Of a stretch of 64,000 nucleotides of DNA, positions 28,010 to 37,652 are shown one piece after another. The stretch is from NCBI RefSeq assembly GCF_025905425.1, contig NZ_CP109603.1, positions 1,276,001 through 1,340,000 on the forward strand. Reading direction: 5' to 3'. Position numbers and translations under genes: made by a program. Numbering within the stretch: the first letter of the stretch is position 1; each line of letters begins with the position of its first letter. The notes under the pieces were generated by a model. The model was not told where the DNA came from, did no database searches, and worked only from the letters and a program-made list of their open reading frames with translations. Source of the stretch: Pseudomonas putida (GTDB lineage Bacteria; Pseudomonadota; Gammaproteobacteria; Pseudomonadales; Pseudomonadaceae).

Positions 28010-28564
28010 ATGAGTAACAACCTGAATGGCATTGATGTAGCAGCCCTGCAGCAGTTCGCACAAAGTGTCACCGAATCGCCAGCAGTAGGCGAAGCTCGTT
28101 TTAATGTGAAGACCAAGTGGGAGCACCAGACTCGCACTGTCGCTACCGTCAACTACTACTCTCTAGGTGGCGAAAATTACCAGCGTCACTTCGAAATCGC
28201 TGCCGATGAGCCTGAGCAACTGCTGGGCGCTAACAGTGCTCCGAACCCACAAGAACTTCTGATGGCTGCTCTGAACGCATGCCTGTCTGTCGGCTATGTG
28301 GCCAACGCTGCAGCCATGGGTATCAAGGTCAACAGCCTTGAAATCGAAGCGGACGGCAAGCTGGATCTCAGGGGCTTCCTCGGCTTGAACGAGAGCGTCA
28401 ACCCAGGTTACGACGAGGTAAGCTACATTGTTCGTATCGATACCGACGCCCCGAAAGAGCGCGTCGAAGAACTGCACAAAGTAGTAACTAAGACCTCGGT
28501 AAACTTGGCCAATTTCTCGAAAGCAATTCGGATGATTCCGACTTTGGAGGTACGTAATTCGTAA
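28010..28564 (+). CDS. OsmC-family protein lacking the second cysteine
   Basis: A 184-residue OsmC/Ohr-fold protein. It has one catalytic-type Cys (C91 in LLMAALNACLSVGY), but the region of the second Cys reads KTSVNLANFSKAI, so no cysteine remains there. Classical Ohr/OsmC peroxidases use both; this subgroup may do other chemistry or use an external thiol. The ribosome site GAGAGGAAA precedes ATG. It lies 229 bases after the AhpD-like gene with no terminator seen between, so co-transcription is possible. An extra N-terminal helix of about 30 residues is present. Confidence 0.85.
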   Translation: MSNNLNGIDVAALQQFAQSVTESPAVGEARFNVKTKWEHQTRTVATVNYYSLGGENYQRHFEIAADEPEQLLGANSAPNPQELLMAALNACLSVGYVANAAAMGIKVNSLEIEADGKLDLRGFLGLNESVNPGYDEVSYIVRIDTDAPKERVEELHKVVTKTSVNLANFSKAIRMIPTLEVRNS

Positions 28565-28592
28565 TTAGTTTGCACCTACGCATGATAGGATC

Positions 28593-28618
28593 GTTGCCGC
28601 CGTCAGGCGGCAACTGCT
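28593..28618 (+). terminator. Terminator hairpin after osmC
   Basis: GTTGCCGCC-GTCA-GGCGGCAAC, a nine-base-pair stem followed by TGCTTT. Confidence 0.7.
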
Positions 28619-29130
28619 TTGAGTGCGTGAGCATGCAGGCATCTCAATTCGGACAAGCACTCGTTTGGGGAGCTCTATGCCACTCAACACGAGAGCAAGC
28701 TTGATTGATTGGGCACTTGGTTCATCTGAGTATCTACTGAAAGGCTTCGACCTCGTCTTATTATCGATCATTTCAAATAGTGGACTAGCTCATCTATCCA
28801 CAGGCTCTGAATTAAGCGGAGTCTCCGTTTTGGTCCCTTAGCCGTAATGATGGTAAATTAGTCACTGAGGAGCTTGTTCAGAGGTCACATCAGTCAACAG
28901 GCTGATGAATCGCTCAGGATCCACTAAGTACCTTGCAAGCTCGTCGCGTAATGCTTTTCAAACGCTATTGGCTACAGCTAATTGTTGAAATATTACCGGC
29001 ATTTTGCGTTGTAGAATATTTTAATGTAGTGGAGCACGTCACCACGAGTATCTTCCCGCGTATTATAGGTGTTCCTCTTGATCTGCCTTCTACAACATCG
29101 AACTAGCGCTCCAACCAATTGGATAAGGCG
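28619..29130. other. AT-rich region without a recognised gene
   Basis: Short frames only, none with a family I know. This seems to be the right margin of the AT-richer thiol block, before IS and TonB remnants. Confidence 0.4.
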
Positions 29131-29329
29131 ACCGCCGGCTTACTGTCGTACTTTCCGAGGCGACTCCGATACCTGCCTGATAGCGCTGCACCCCCACCCC
29201 ATGACGCACCAGCCTCTCCACACAATGCCGACCACCATCTTCACCGACATCATGCGAGTCGGCATCGATTTTGCGATAGCCATAAACGCCGCCGCTCTCT
29301 TGGCACTCATGCTTAGTCGAATCCAGTAA
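29131..29329 (-). pseudogene. IS3-family orfB fragment
   Basis: The minus strand reads HECQESGGVYGYRKID and then HCVERLVRHGVGVQRYQAG, the SGGVYGYRK...R..RLM pattern of IS3-family OrfB integrase domains, with decay. It ends abruptly at 29330, where the TonB ghost begins. Confidence 0.6.
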
Positions 29330-30370
29330 TGTCTGGTCGTCGTCCTGATTGTGCCGCTGGCGGTAACCGCCGGAGCGGGCGATGGCGCTGTTATCCCTGT
29401 TGGAACGGTAAACCTCAAGGTTGCGGTAATCTAATCGCGCTAGCCGTCGTAATGGTAGAAGGTATTGCGCAACTGGGTGTTGTCGTCCAGCTGGTAGTGA
29501 TCGAGCCTATCCAGCGGGTACGCTACTTGTAGCGACTGTTGTTGACGTAGTAGTTGTTGAAGCGGTTGCGCTTGTCGATGTGCAACCTGCCGGCCCTTTT
29601 TTTCTAGCACCGGCGTGCCCTAGTAGGGACTGTCTTCTCTTCCAGGTATTCGATCGCCAGCGTATGGGAGAGTCGGTCGTTGATGTCGCTGAGCAGCGAG
29701 TAGGCCAAGTTGCCCGCACCGTTCTCCTGGCGATCGATGTAGCCGTTGCCGCTGGTACGGCTGTAGTCGAGGCGCGCATAGTGGCGTGGACCCGCTCCGC
29801 TGTTGAGGCTTTATTAAAGCCGACCGTGGTTTCCCAGATGTCGTAGCGACCTCAGCTCATCCGGCCCACGAAGGTATCTTCGTCGCGTTTGGGCAAGTTT
29901 GGTGATGACGTTCAGGCTGCCACCTAGGGCACCGCTGCCGTTGAGGAAGGAGGAGAGGCCGCCGAGCAATTCCACCCGATCATAACTCCAGGCACCGACC
30001 GGACGTGCTGCGCCGCCGTATTGCAATTGATGCCGTTGAACAGCTGGCTGATCTGGGCATCGTTGAAGCCACAGTACGACACATAGCTGCCCCAGCCGGA
30101 TGGCGCAGGAGCGTTAATCCCAGGCAGAGCGTTCACAGCGTCTTGAAATTTGCGTGCTCCGATACGTTCCATAGGCTTGCGATCAGCCAAGCTTACAGAG
30201 GCGGGATTTTCCCGGGCGCTGAGGTCCAGGTACAAGCCGCTTTCGATGGGGGTATCCAGGTCCAGGCTGGTGGCCGGTTTCGGCTGGTTGGTCGAGGCAT
30301 TGACGTAACGGGGGGTAAGCTCGCGAGCAACGCCAAAGTAGTCAAGCGAAACATGAAAAGCTTCCTAGCT
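29330..30370 (-). pseudogene. Ghost TonB receptor, copy of the 46-48 kb receptor
   Basis: DNA from 29330 to 30370 aligns with 47130-48185 on the same strand: GTGCCGCTGGCGGTAACC, GGTAGAAGGTATTGCGCAAC and GCTGAACAGCTGGCTGATC-like blocks recur in order. Many indels and stops break it (for example the plug region reads PGINAPAPSGWGSYVSYCGF). It covers the N-terminal half only and is cut at 29330 by the IS3 fragment. Gene conversion or template for recombination with the other copy is possible. Confidence 0.8.
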
Positions 30371-30474
30371 TAATATGAGCACAAACCGGTCGCGCGTCAT
30401 CCAGCGGTAGATGGATCCAAACCATGCGCTTGCCCAACTGGTAAGCTCGGCGTCAATTTGCAGGATGAATGGCC

Positions 30475-31359
30475 ATGTCATTACGCGCGCTTCGAACATT
30501 GCTTGCCATTGCCCAATACGGTTCTTTTGTTCGGGCAGCGGACGCCGTGCACCTGACCCAATCAGCGGTCAGCCTTCATGTTCGGTCATTGGAGGAGGAT
30601 TTCAATACGCTCCTGTTTGACCGCTCACGACGGTTGCCGGTGCTGACGGATGCAGGCCATATTGCCGTTGAGCGCGCGCGAGAAATTCTAGCCTTATACG
30701 ACGGGATCTCCTCCGAGATTGGAGGCGACACTGAGTTGCGCGGCAGGCTCAGAATCGGTGCCATTCATACAGCGCTGGCGAGCGTGTTGCCCCTCGCGTT
30801 GTCGGCAATGCGTGCTGAGCATCCTCACCTGCGCATCACTGTTGCGTCGGGAATGTCCGCTGAGTTGGCCACGCGCGTAGAGGCGGGCGAGCTTGACGTT
30901 GCGATCACCACGGAGCCGGTGAAGCCACACCCTTACGGCCTGGCAAGCACGGTACTTTACGAGGAAGGGTTCTGGATCATCGCGCCAACATCACACGCGC
31001 ATGAGGACTTGAAGCTTCTACTCAAAAGCCAGCCATTCATTCGATTTGATCGTCGCGCCTGGGCAGGTCGTACCATTGAGCGAGAGCTTCGCGCTATGCG
31101 GCTGCGCGTGCAGACCAGCATGGAATTGGATAGCCAGGATGCGATTATCCAGATGGTCTCAAGCGGGCTGGGCGTATCCATCATTCCACTCTCCGAACAT
31201 CAAGTCGTAAGCCTGACGACACTGGCCGTCGAGCCGTTCGGCATGCCTCAAAAAACCAGGCGCGTGGTATTGCTGGAGCGCGAAGATCGTCCGCTTGGGC
31301 GACTGGCGGGGGCCCTGGCGAACGCGGTGAAAGCGCATTCGTTGCGCGGCAAACCATGA
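30475..31359 (+). CDS. LysR-family transcriptional regulator, paralogue of 14135-15010
   Basis: A 294-residue LysR protein: HTH QYGSFVRAADAVHLTQSAV and effector domain to about residue 285. It is nearly superimposable on the regulator at 14135, including GAIHTALASVLPLALSA and TSMELDSQDAIIQMVSSGLG. An AEC transporter follows on the same strand after the conserved AT-rich block. The start MSLRALR is chosen by homology with the paralogue. Confidence 0.85.
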   Translation: MSLRALRTLLAIAQYGSFVRAADAVHLTQSAVSLHVRSLEEDFNTLLFDRSRRLPVLTDAGHIAVERAREILALYDGISSEIGGDTELRGRLRIGAIHTALASVLPLALSAMRAEHPHLRITVASGMSAELATRVEAGELDVAITTEPVKPHPYGLASTVLYEEGFWIIAPTSHAHEDLKLLLKSQPFIRFDRRAWAGRTIERELRAMRLRVQTSMELDSQDAIIQMVSSGLGVSIIPLSEHQVVSLTTLAVEPFGMPQKTRRVVLLEREDRPLGRLAGALANAVKAHSLRGKP

Positions 31360-31404
31360 GTAATACTTGTTGATTGCTGAAGTTTAAAACGTTTTTATTT
31401 TGGA
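31356..31404. promoter_or_regulatory. Second copy of the LysR-linked AT-rich block
   Basis: Contains TTTAAAACGTTTTTA and ACTTGTTGA. As the reverse complement it matches 14082-14130 closely. It lies between the LysR stop and the AEC transporter gene. Confidence 0.5.
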
Positions 31405-31453
31405 GTCCGACCTCTTATCGTGGTCCTCATTCAAGTGAGTTCTTGAGGGCACC

Positions 31454-31546
31454 ATGATCACTGGACCTACCGTAGACATGCCGCTGATGAGCCGACTGAT
31501 TGTGGAATGTGAACCGTCGACACAGAAAACTAAGGCACGCGTATGA
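31454..31546 (+). CDS. 30-residue ORF coupled to the AEC transporter
   Basis: GAGGGC-ACC-ATG starts a frame reading MITGPTVDMPLMSRLIVECE, then ten more codons, whose TGA overlaps the transporter ATG (ATGA). I do not recognise it. In the paralogous locus an aminotransferase stop overlaps the transporter start in the same way, so this mini-ORF occupies the place of that gene. It may be a leader or translational-coupling peptide, or chance. Confidence 0.35.
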   Translation: MITGPTVDMPLMSRLIVECEPSTQKTKARV

Positions 31547-32469
31547 CCCTCTCCCTGTTGACTGCCTTGTTGCCCATCGCACTGCTGATCGTGCTGGGTG
31601 CGTGGCTCAAGCGTCGTCAATTTCTGCCGGATACTTTTTGGGCGCAGGCAGAGCGCTTGGCGTATTACGTGTTGCTGCCTTCTCTTTTCTTTCACGGACT
31701 GGCGACCGCCAACCTTGATGGCGTGCCCTTTCAAAGCATGGTTTCGGTGCTCGTATTCTCGACTGTAGTGGTATCGCTAATGTTGTTGGGCGCGAGGTCG
31801 CTGATCATGATGGACGATGCTGCGTTCACTTCGGTTTTTCAGGGGGGGATACGTTTCAATAATTACGTAGGCGTGTCGGCAGCCGCGGGCTTGTTCGGTG
31901 TGCAGGGTATAGCCCTGGCAGCGGTCGCGAATGCGGCCATAGTGCCCAGCGTGAACATTTTGTGTGTAATAGTGTTCGCGAAGTACGGGTCAGCCGGCAG
32001 GATGCCATCTAGCAAAGTCCTCAAGCAGTTGGCATTGAATCCACTGATACTCGCGTGCTTCGCCGGCGGATTGATCCAGGTTTCGGGCTGGGGACTGCCT
32101 GTCGGTATTGAGCCGATGCTCAAGGCCTTGGGACAAGCGTCACTGCCGCTCGGATTGCTCTGCGTTGGTGCTGCGCTTGAGTTCGGAAGCATAAGGCAAT
32201 GGTTTCGCCCGGTGGGTTACTCGTCACTGACCAAGTTTTTAATCATGCCACTGGTTACGCTTTTGGCGTGCCACCAATTCGAACTTGAAGGAAAGGCCGC
32301 AGTTGCAGCACTTCTATTCCAGGCACTGCCCACAGCCTCATCCTCCTACATCATGGCAAGGCAATTAGGGGGAGACGCCCCCCTTATGGCTGGGATCATC
32401 GCTTGCCAGACCATGCTGGCAGGATTAGCACTTCCAGCGGTCATCCTTGTGATGGCCCGGTGGATTTGA
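31543..32469 (+). CDS. AEC-family transporter, paralogue of 11941-12867
   Basis: A 308-residue membrane protein, ten predicted helices, very similar to the gene at 11941: TALLPIALLIVLGAWLKRR, IRFNNYVGVSAAAGLFG and FQALPTASSSYIMARQLGGD. ATG overlaps the stop of a 30-codon ORF. It is downstream of a LysR gene and convergent with hutH. The substrate is unknown; closeness to the histidine genes makes an amino acid or keto acid plausible, but that is inference. Confidence 0.85.
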   Translation: MTLSLLTALLPIALLIVLGAWLKRRQFLPDTFWAQAERLAYYVLLPSLFFHGLATANLDGVPFQSMVSVLVFSTVVVSLMLLGARSLIMMDDAAFTSVFQGGIRFNNYVGVSAAAGLFGVQGIALAAVANAAIVPSVNILCVIVFAKYGSAGRMPSSKVLKQLALNPLILACFAGGLIQVSGWGLPVGIEPMLKALGQASLPLGLLCVGAALEFGSIRQWFRPVGYSSLTKFLIMPLVTLLACHQFELEGKAAVAALLFQALPTASSSYIMARQLGGDAPLMAGIIACQTMLAGLALPAVILVMARWI

Positions 32470-32499
32470 GTGTCAGTATTTCGAGGCGATCGCCTGCGC

Positions 32500-32535
32500 G
32501 CGTTAGGCACAGCCATAAAACGCTGTGCCTAACGC
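32500..32535. terminator. Long inverted repeat between convergent AEC and hutH genes
   Basis: GCGTTAGGCACAG pairs with CTGTGCCTAACGC across a ten-base loop: a perfect 13-base-pair stem. There is no strong T-run, but position and strength suggest a bidirectional terminator. Confidence 0.65.
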
Positions 32536-32567
32536 AGTCATCATTTGTTCATGGCGGATATCATCTA

Positions 32568-34100
32568 TCAGATGCTGGGCAACAACTTATTCAATACCAA
32601 GTCGTTCAAGCAGCCGGAAGCCAATAACTCACTGGCTGCATTGATATCCGGCGCGAAGAAACGGTCCTTCTCGTAATAGGCCACTTTGCTTCGCAGACTG
32701 TTCCGGGCCAGTTCCAACTTGGGCGACGTCTTCAAGCCGTCACGCAAGTCCAGACCTTGGCAGGCCGCTAGCCACTCCACGGCCAGGATTCCACGGGTGT
32801 TTTCAGCCATTTCCCACAACCGTTTGCCGGCGGCGGGTGCCATCGATACGTGATCTTCCTGATTTGCGGATGTGGGCAGGCTGTCTACGGAATGGGGGTG
32901 AGCCAGCGCCTTGTTCTCGCTGGCGAGCGCTGCTGCTGTCACCTGAGAAATCATGAAGCCCGAGTTCACGCCGCCATTGGCTACCAGGAACGGCGGCAGT
33001 TGTGACATGTGTTTGTCCATCATCAACGAAATGCGGCGCTCGCTCAGGGAGCCAATTTCAGCAATGGCCAACGCCATATTGTCTGCGGCCATGGCCACTG
33101 GCTCGGCATGAAAGTTTCCGCCAGAGATCACGTCACCTTCAACGGCAAACACCAGCGGGTTATCGGATACGGCATTGGCTTCGACGACTAATACTTCCGC
33201 GGCCTGACGGAGCTGGGTCAGGCATGCGCCCATGACTTGAGGTTGGCAGCGTAGAGAGTAGGGGTCTTGGACCTTGCCGCAGTTTTTGTGCGAATCGGCG
33301 ACCTCACTGCTTTGGCCCAGCAGGTCGCGATAAGCAGTAGCTGTATCAATCTGGGCCTTCTGGCCGCGAGCGGCATGGATGCGTGCGTCAAACGGAGAGC
33401 GGGAGCCCAAGACAGCTTCGACCGTCAACGCACCGATGGCCAAGGCGCCTGCAAACAGGTCTTCGCCCTCGAACAAACCGCGCAGAGCATAAGCAGTAGA
33501 CACCTGGGTACCGTTGAGCAACGCCAGACCCTCTTTGGCAGCCAGCGTCAACGGCGCCAAACCGGCCACCTTCAGTGCTTCGGTGGCTTCCAGCCATTCG
33601 CCCTTATAACGGGCTTTGCCTTCTCCCAGCAGCACGAGGGACATGTGCGCCAAAGGCGCCAAGTCACCGGATGCGCCGACCGAACCTTTCAAGGGAATAT
33701 GCGGATACACCTCAGCGTTGATCAATGCTATCAGAGCATCGATCACCACGCGGCGTATGCCGGAAAAACCACGGCTGAGGCTATTGACCTTGAGCACCAT
33801 GATCAACCGCACCAGCGCATCACTGATCGGCTCACCCACACCAGCGGCGTGGGACAGTACTAGCGAACGTTGCAGATTTTCCAGATCTTCACTGGCGATA
33901 CGGGTCGAGGCCAGCAGGCCGAATCCGGTGTTGATGCCGTAGGCGGTGCGATTCTCGGCGAGGATCTGCTCCACGCAAGCGACACTGGCTTCGATTTGCG
34001 CAGAAGCGCTGTCGTCGAGGGTGATCTTCACCGGACGCTGGTAAACGGCACGCAGTTGGGCAAGGCTCAATTGGCCTGGGATAACGTTAAGAGTTTTCAT
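32568..34100 (-). CDS. hutH: Histidine ammonia-lyase
   Basis: A 510-residue cytoplasmic enzyme converting L-histidine to urocanate and ammonia. The self-forming MIO cofactor triad Ala143-Ser144-Gly145 is present in [12 protein letters not shown]; other family marks are YGINTGFG (54-61), [11 protein letters not shown] and QEDHVSM. Length is as in other HutH. ATG overlaps the hutU stop (ATGA), so translation is coupled. In other Pseudomonas the hut genes form a different order with hutI/hutG, which are absent here. Confidence 0.95.
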   Translation of the reverse strand: MKTLNVIPGQLSLAQLRAVYQRPVKITLDDSASAQIEASVACVEQILAENRTAYGINTGFGLLASTRIASEDLENLQRSLVLSHAAGVGEPISDALVRLIMVLKVNSLSRGFSGIRRVVIDALIALINAEVYPHIPLKGSVGASGDLAPLAHMSLVLLGEGKARYKGEWLEATEALKVAGLAPLTLAAKEGLALLNGTQVSTAYALRGLFEGEDLFAGALAIGALTVEAVLGSRSPFDARIHAARGQKAQIDTATAYRDLLGQSSEVADSHKNCGKVQDPYSLRCQPQVMGACLTQLRQAAEVLVVEANAVSDNPLVFAVEGDVISGGNFHAEPVAMAADNMALAIAEIGSLSERRISLMMDKHMSQLPPFLVANGGVNSGFMISQVTAAALASENKALAHPHSVDSLPTSANQEDHVSMAPAAGKRLWEMAENTRGILAVEWLAACQGLDLRDGLKTSPKLELARNSLRSKVAYYEKDRFFAPDINAASELLASGCLNDLVLNKLLPSI

Positions 34101-35788
34101 GCTGTGGCTCCTTTAACAAGAGTGATCATTGGCAGGTTCAAGCCTTGCTCTTTCGCGCAATCAATGGCGATCTGGTAACCGGCATCGGCATGACGCATCA
34201 CGCCAGTGCCCGGGTCGTTGTGCAGCACGCGGGCAATCCGCTCGGCCGCTTCGTCGGTGCCGTCGCAGACGATCACCATGCCCGAATGCTGGGAGAAGCC
34301 CATGCCGACGCCGCCACCGTGGTGCAGCGAAACCCAGGTCGCGCCGCTGGCGGTGTTGAGCAGGGCATTGAGCAGCGGCCAGTCGGAAACGGCGTCGGAG
34401 CCGTCCTGCATGGACTCGGTTTCACGGTTCGGGCTGGCCACGGAACCGGAATCGAGGTGGTCGCGGCCGATGACGATCGGCGCCGACAGCTCGCCGCTGC
34501 GCACCATCTCGTTGAACGCCAGGCCCAACTTGGCGCGCTGGCCCAGGCCAACCCAGCAGATACGTGCCGGCAAGCCCTGGAAGCTGATGCGCTCGCGAGC
34601 CATGTCCAACCAGTTATGCAGGTGAGCGTCGTCGGGGATCAGTTCCTTGACCTTGGCGTCGGTCTTGTAGATGTCCTGCGGATCGCCGGACAGCGCCGCC
34701 CAGCGGAACGGACCGATGCCGCGGCAGAACAGCGGACGGATGTAGGCCGGGACGAAACCCGGGAAGTCGAAGGCATTCTCGACGCCTTCTTCCTGGGCCA
34801 TCTGGCGGATGTTGTTGCCGTAGTCGAAGGTCGGCACGCCCATTTTCTGGAAGGCCAGCATGGCTTTGACGTGCACGGCCATCGATTGCTTGGCGGCCTT
34901 CACCACGGCGGCGGGCTCGGTCTTGGCGCGGGCACGGTATTCGTCCCAGGTCCAGCCGGCCGGCAGGTAGCCGTTGAGGGGGTCGTGGGCGCTGGTCTGG
35001 TCGGTGACCATGTCGGGGCGCACACCACGACGGACCATTTCCGGCAGGATCTCGGCCGCATTCCCACACAGTGCAATGGAAATCGGCTTGCCTTCGGCGG
35101 TGTATTTCTCGATGCGCGCCAGGGCGTCATCAAGGTCCTTGGCTTGCTCGTCGACGTAGCGGGTTTTCAGGCGGAAATCGATGCTCACCTGCTGGCACTC
35201 GATATTCAGCGAGCACGCACCGGCCAAGGTCGCGGCCAGCGGTTGTGCGCCGCCCATGCCGCCCAGGCCGGCGGTCAGCACCCAGCGGCCCTTGAGGTTG
35301 GAATCGTAATGCTGGCGGCCGGCCTCAACGAAGGTTTCGTAGGTGCCTTGCACGATGCCTTGGCTGCCGATGTAGATCCAGCTGCCGGCGGTCATCTGGC
35401 CGTACATGGCCAGGCCCTTGGCGTCGAGTTCGTTGAAGTGTTCCCAACTGGCCCAGTGCGGCACCAGGTTGGAGTTGGCGATCAGTACGCGGGGGGCGTT
35501 GCTGTGGGTCTTGAACACGCCCACCGGCTTGCCGGATTGCACCAGCAGGGTTTCGTCGTCATTCAGGTGGGTGAGGCTTTCGACGATCTTGTCGTAGCAC
35601 TCCCAGTTGCGCGCCGCGCGGCCGATGCCACCGTAGACCACCAACTCCTTGGGGTTCTCGGCCACTTCCGGATCGAGGTTGTTCATCAACATCCGCAGCG
35701 GCGCTTCGGTCAGCCAGCTCTTGGCGGTCAGCGTGTTACCGCGAGGGGCGCGGATTTCGATATTGCGGAAATGGAGTGGTTTGCTCAC
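34097..35788 (-). CDS. hutU: Urocanate hydratase
   Basis: About 563 residues; it converts urocanate to imidazolone propionate using tightly bound NAD. Conserved segments: [25 protein letters not shown] (nucleotide-binding loop), [12 protein letters not shown] and [20 protein letters not shown] start at 35788 follows a GAGAGGA ribosome site and gives the normal family N-terminus ([16 protein letters not shown]); upstream in-frame codons are noncoding. A HutC-like operator lies 70 bases upstream. It is coupled to hutH by a four-base overlap. Confidence 0.95.
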   Translation of the reverse strand: MSKPLHFRNIEIRAPRGNTLTAKSWLTEAPLRMLMNNLDPEVAENPKELVVYGGIGRAARNWECYDKIVESLTHLNDDETLLVQSGKPVGVFKTHSNAPRVLIANSNLVPHWASWEHFNELDAKGLAMYGQMTAGSWIYIGSQGIVQGTYETFVEAGRQHYDSNLKGRWVLTAGLGGMGGAQPLAATLAGACSLNIECQQVSIDFRLKTRYVDEQAKDLDDALARIEKYTAEGKPISIALCGNAAEILPEMVRRGVRPDMVTDQTSAHDPLNGYLPAGWTWDEYRARAKTEPAAVVKAAKQSMAVHVKAMLAFQKMGVPTFDYGNNIRQMAQEEGVENAFDFPGFVPAYIRPLFCRGIGPFRWAALSGDPQDIYKTDAKVKELIPDDAHLHNWLDMARERISFQGLPARICWVGLGQRAKLGLAFNEMVRSGELSAPIVIGRDHLDSGSVASPNRETESMQDGSDAVSDWPLLNALLNTASGATWVSLHHGGGVGMGFSQHSGMVIVCDGTDEAAERIARVLHNDPGTGVMRHADAGYQIAIDCAKEQGLNLPMITLVKGATA

Positions 35789-35857
35789 CGGTAATCCTCT
35801 CGAAATGACTTGCAGCTTATTGTTGGTTTTCGATACATCGGGCGAGTAAATATAATC

Positions 35858-35870
35858 ATGTATATACAAG
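35858..35870. promoter_or_regulatory. HutC-like operator before hutU
   Basis: ATGTATATACAAG with palindromic core TGTATATACA. It resembles the known Pseudomonas HutC recognition pattern (CTTGTATATACAAG type). Confidence 0.7.
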
Positions 35871-36102
35871 CTTAATCAAGTAGATTTTTGACCGCTATTG
35901 TTGTCGGCATGAATATCTTCACGTGATTATTTTTTTCGTTCGAATGGCATTGATGCAGGTTTTGCCATCAAGCTTTGCGCACTGGGCGCGCTGTGACAGT
36001 TTCAGCCAGGGATCATGAGCTGAGCCATAGCAAGGCGCTGGGATTGCTCTCGCACGGGGCTCTTCTAGTCAACAGAACGGCGAACCATTCCGGCCGCAAT
36101 CG

Positions 36103-36129
36103 CGCGCCTGAAAACATTTTTCAGGCGCG
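36103..36129. terminator. Terminator after the ABC ATPase gene
   Basis: CGCGCCTGAAAA pairs with TTTTCAGGCGCG around a very short loop, with A/T runs on both sides. Confidence 0.75.
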
Positions 36130-36160
36130 GTAAGCGTCCAGCCGGCTTAAGGCACTTCGG

Positions 36161-36925
36161 TTATTTCAGATTGCCGCTGAGAAATTGCTGCAAACGCTCG
36201 CTCTTAGGGTTCCCCAGCACTTCCTCAGGCGGCCCTTGCTCTTCTACGAGCCCTTGGTGCAAGAACAACACCTGGTTCGATACCTTACGAGCGAAGCTCA
36301 TTTCGTGCGTCACCATGATCATGGTTCGGCCTTCTTCGGCGAGGCCCTGAATGACCTTCAGCACTTCTCCCACGAGTTCAGGATCCAGGGCAGAAGTGGG
36401 TTCGTCGAACAGCATGATTTCCGGTTCCATGGCCAGCGCCCGGGCTATAGCGACGCGCTGCTGCTGGCCGCCCGAGAGAAAGGCCGGGTATTGATCGGCA
36501 ACTCGCGACGGTAAACCAACCTTGTCCAGGTAACGCCGAGCCAGCTCCTCTGCATCCTTCTTGCTGACCCCCAACACTCGGCGAGGGGCCATTGTGATGT
36601 TGTCGAGCACGGTCATGTGGCTCCACAGATTGAAATGCTGGAATACCATCGCCAGTCGCGTGCGCAGCCGCTGCAGTTCATCTGCATTTGCAACGCGCAT
36701 GCCGTGGTGGTCATGGATCATGCGTATCGGCTGATTGTCGAGGCTCATGGCGCCGTTGCTAGGGATTTCCAGAAAGTTGATACAGCGCAAAAAGGTGCTT
36801 TTGCCCGACCCGCTGGCACCGATCAGGCTAATGACGTCTCCGGCCTTTGCGTTCAGCGAAACACCCTTGAGGACTTCGTGGTCGCCATAGCTTTTATGCA
36901 GGTTTTCTACGGTCAGTTTGTACAT
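36161..36925 (-). CDS. Amino-acid ABC transporter ATPase (HisP type)
   Basis: About 254 residues. Walker A GASGSGKS (about residues 36-43 from this start), Q-loop FQHFNLWSHMTV, signature LSGGQQQR, Walker B IMLFDEP and the switch His in MVTHEMSF are all intact. The pattern is that of polar amino-acid uptake ATPases (HisP/ArtP). The ATG at 36925 is preferred to an upstream TTG. It is last in the operon after two permease genes, directly upstream of hutU. It is predicted to energise histidine or a related substrate's import (context). Confidence 0.92.
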   Translation of the reverse strand: MYKLTVENLHKSYGDHEVLKGVSLNAKAGDVISLIGASGSGKSTFLRCINFLEIPSNGAMSLDNQPIRMIHDHHGMRVANADELQRLRTRLAMVFQHFNLWSHMTVLDNITMAPRRVLGVSKKDAEELARRYLDKVGLPSRVADQYPAFLSGGQQQRVAIARALAMEPEIMLFDEPTSALDPELVGEVLKVIQGLAEEGRTMIMVTHEMSFARKVSNQVLFLHQGLVEEQGPPEEVLGNPKSERLQQFLSGNLK

Positions 36926-36941
36926 ATTCAAGCACCCTGAA

Positions 36942-37652
36942 TTAATGAGCTGGGCCGAGGAACGACAGCCAACGGCGCTCAGCCAGACGGAACAGACCGA
37001 CCAGAGAGAAAGTGATAGCGAGGTAAATCGCTGCGGCGATGCCGAACGATTGGAAGGTCAGAAATGTTGCTGAATTGGCATCTCTGGCAACCTTGAGGAT
37101 GTCCGGTACCGTGGCGGTGAAGGCGACCGTGGTGGAATGCAGCATCAGTATCACTTCGTTGCTGTAGTTCGGCAGTGAGCGACGCAATGCAGACGGCATG
37201 ATGATGTAGGTGTAAAGCTTCCATCCTCGAAGCCCAAAGGCCTTCGCTGCTTCGACTTCACCATGATTCATGTTGCGAATCGCCCCGGAGAAGATCTCCG
37301 TAGTGTAGGCGCAAGTGTTCAAGGCAAAGGCCAGAATGGTGCAGTTCAACGCATCGCGAAAGAATGCATCAAGCAGCGGTTGGGAGCGCACCGCAGCGAG
37401 GCTGTAGATGCCGGTGTAGCAGATCAGTAGCTGTATATACAGAGGCGTGCCACGGAACAAATAGGTATAGAACTGCACGGGCCAGCGCACGAAAAGGTTG
37501 CTTGATACCCTGGCAATCGACAGCGGGACCGCCATCAAGAAGCCGAAGAAGAGCGAGGCACTGAGCAGCCATAGTGTCATCGCCAAGCCCGTGATGTGAT
37601 AACCATCGTGGTACAGGAAGGGTTTCCAATATTCTTGCAATAGCTCGATCAT
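36942..37652 (-). CDS. Amino-acid ABC transporter permease (HisM type)
   Basis: A 236-residue inner-membrane permease with about five helices. The EAA loop reads EVEAAKAFGLRGWKLYTYIIMP, which binds the ATPase, and FRGTPLYIQLLICYTGIY is typical of the polar amino-acid subfamily. Its ATG overlaps the stop of the upstream permease gene by four bases, and it ends 17 bases before the ATPase start. Confidence 0.92.
   Translation of the reverse strand: MIELLQEYWKPFLYHDGYHITGLAMTLWLLSASLFFGFLMAVPLSIARVSSNLFVRWPVQFYTYLFRGTPLYIQLLICYTGIYSLAAVRSQPLLDAFFRDALNCTILAFALNTCAYTTEIFSGAIRNMNHGEVEAAKAFGLRGWKLYTYIIMPSALRRSLPNYSNEVILMLHSTTVAFTATVPDILKVARDANSATFLTFQSFGIAAAIYLAITFSLVGLFRLAERRWLSFLGPAH

Noticed and set aside
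34145..35794. A 549-codon open frame on the plus strand opposite hutU
   Set aside because: It is antisense to a clearly conserved hutU; high G+C and codon bias keep the opposite strand open. It has no family and no ribosome site.
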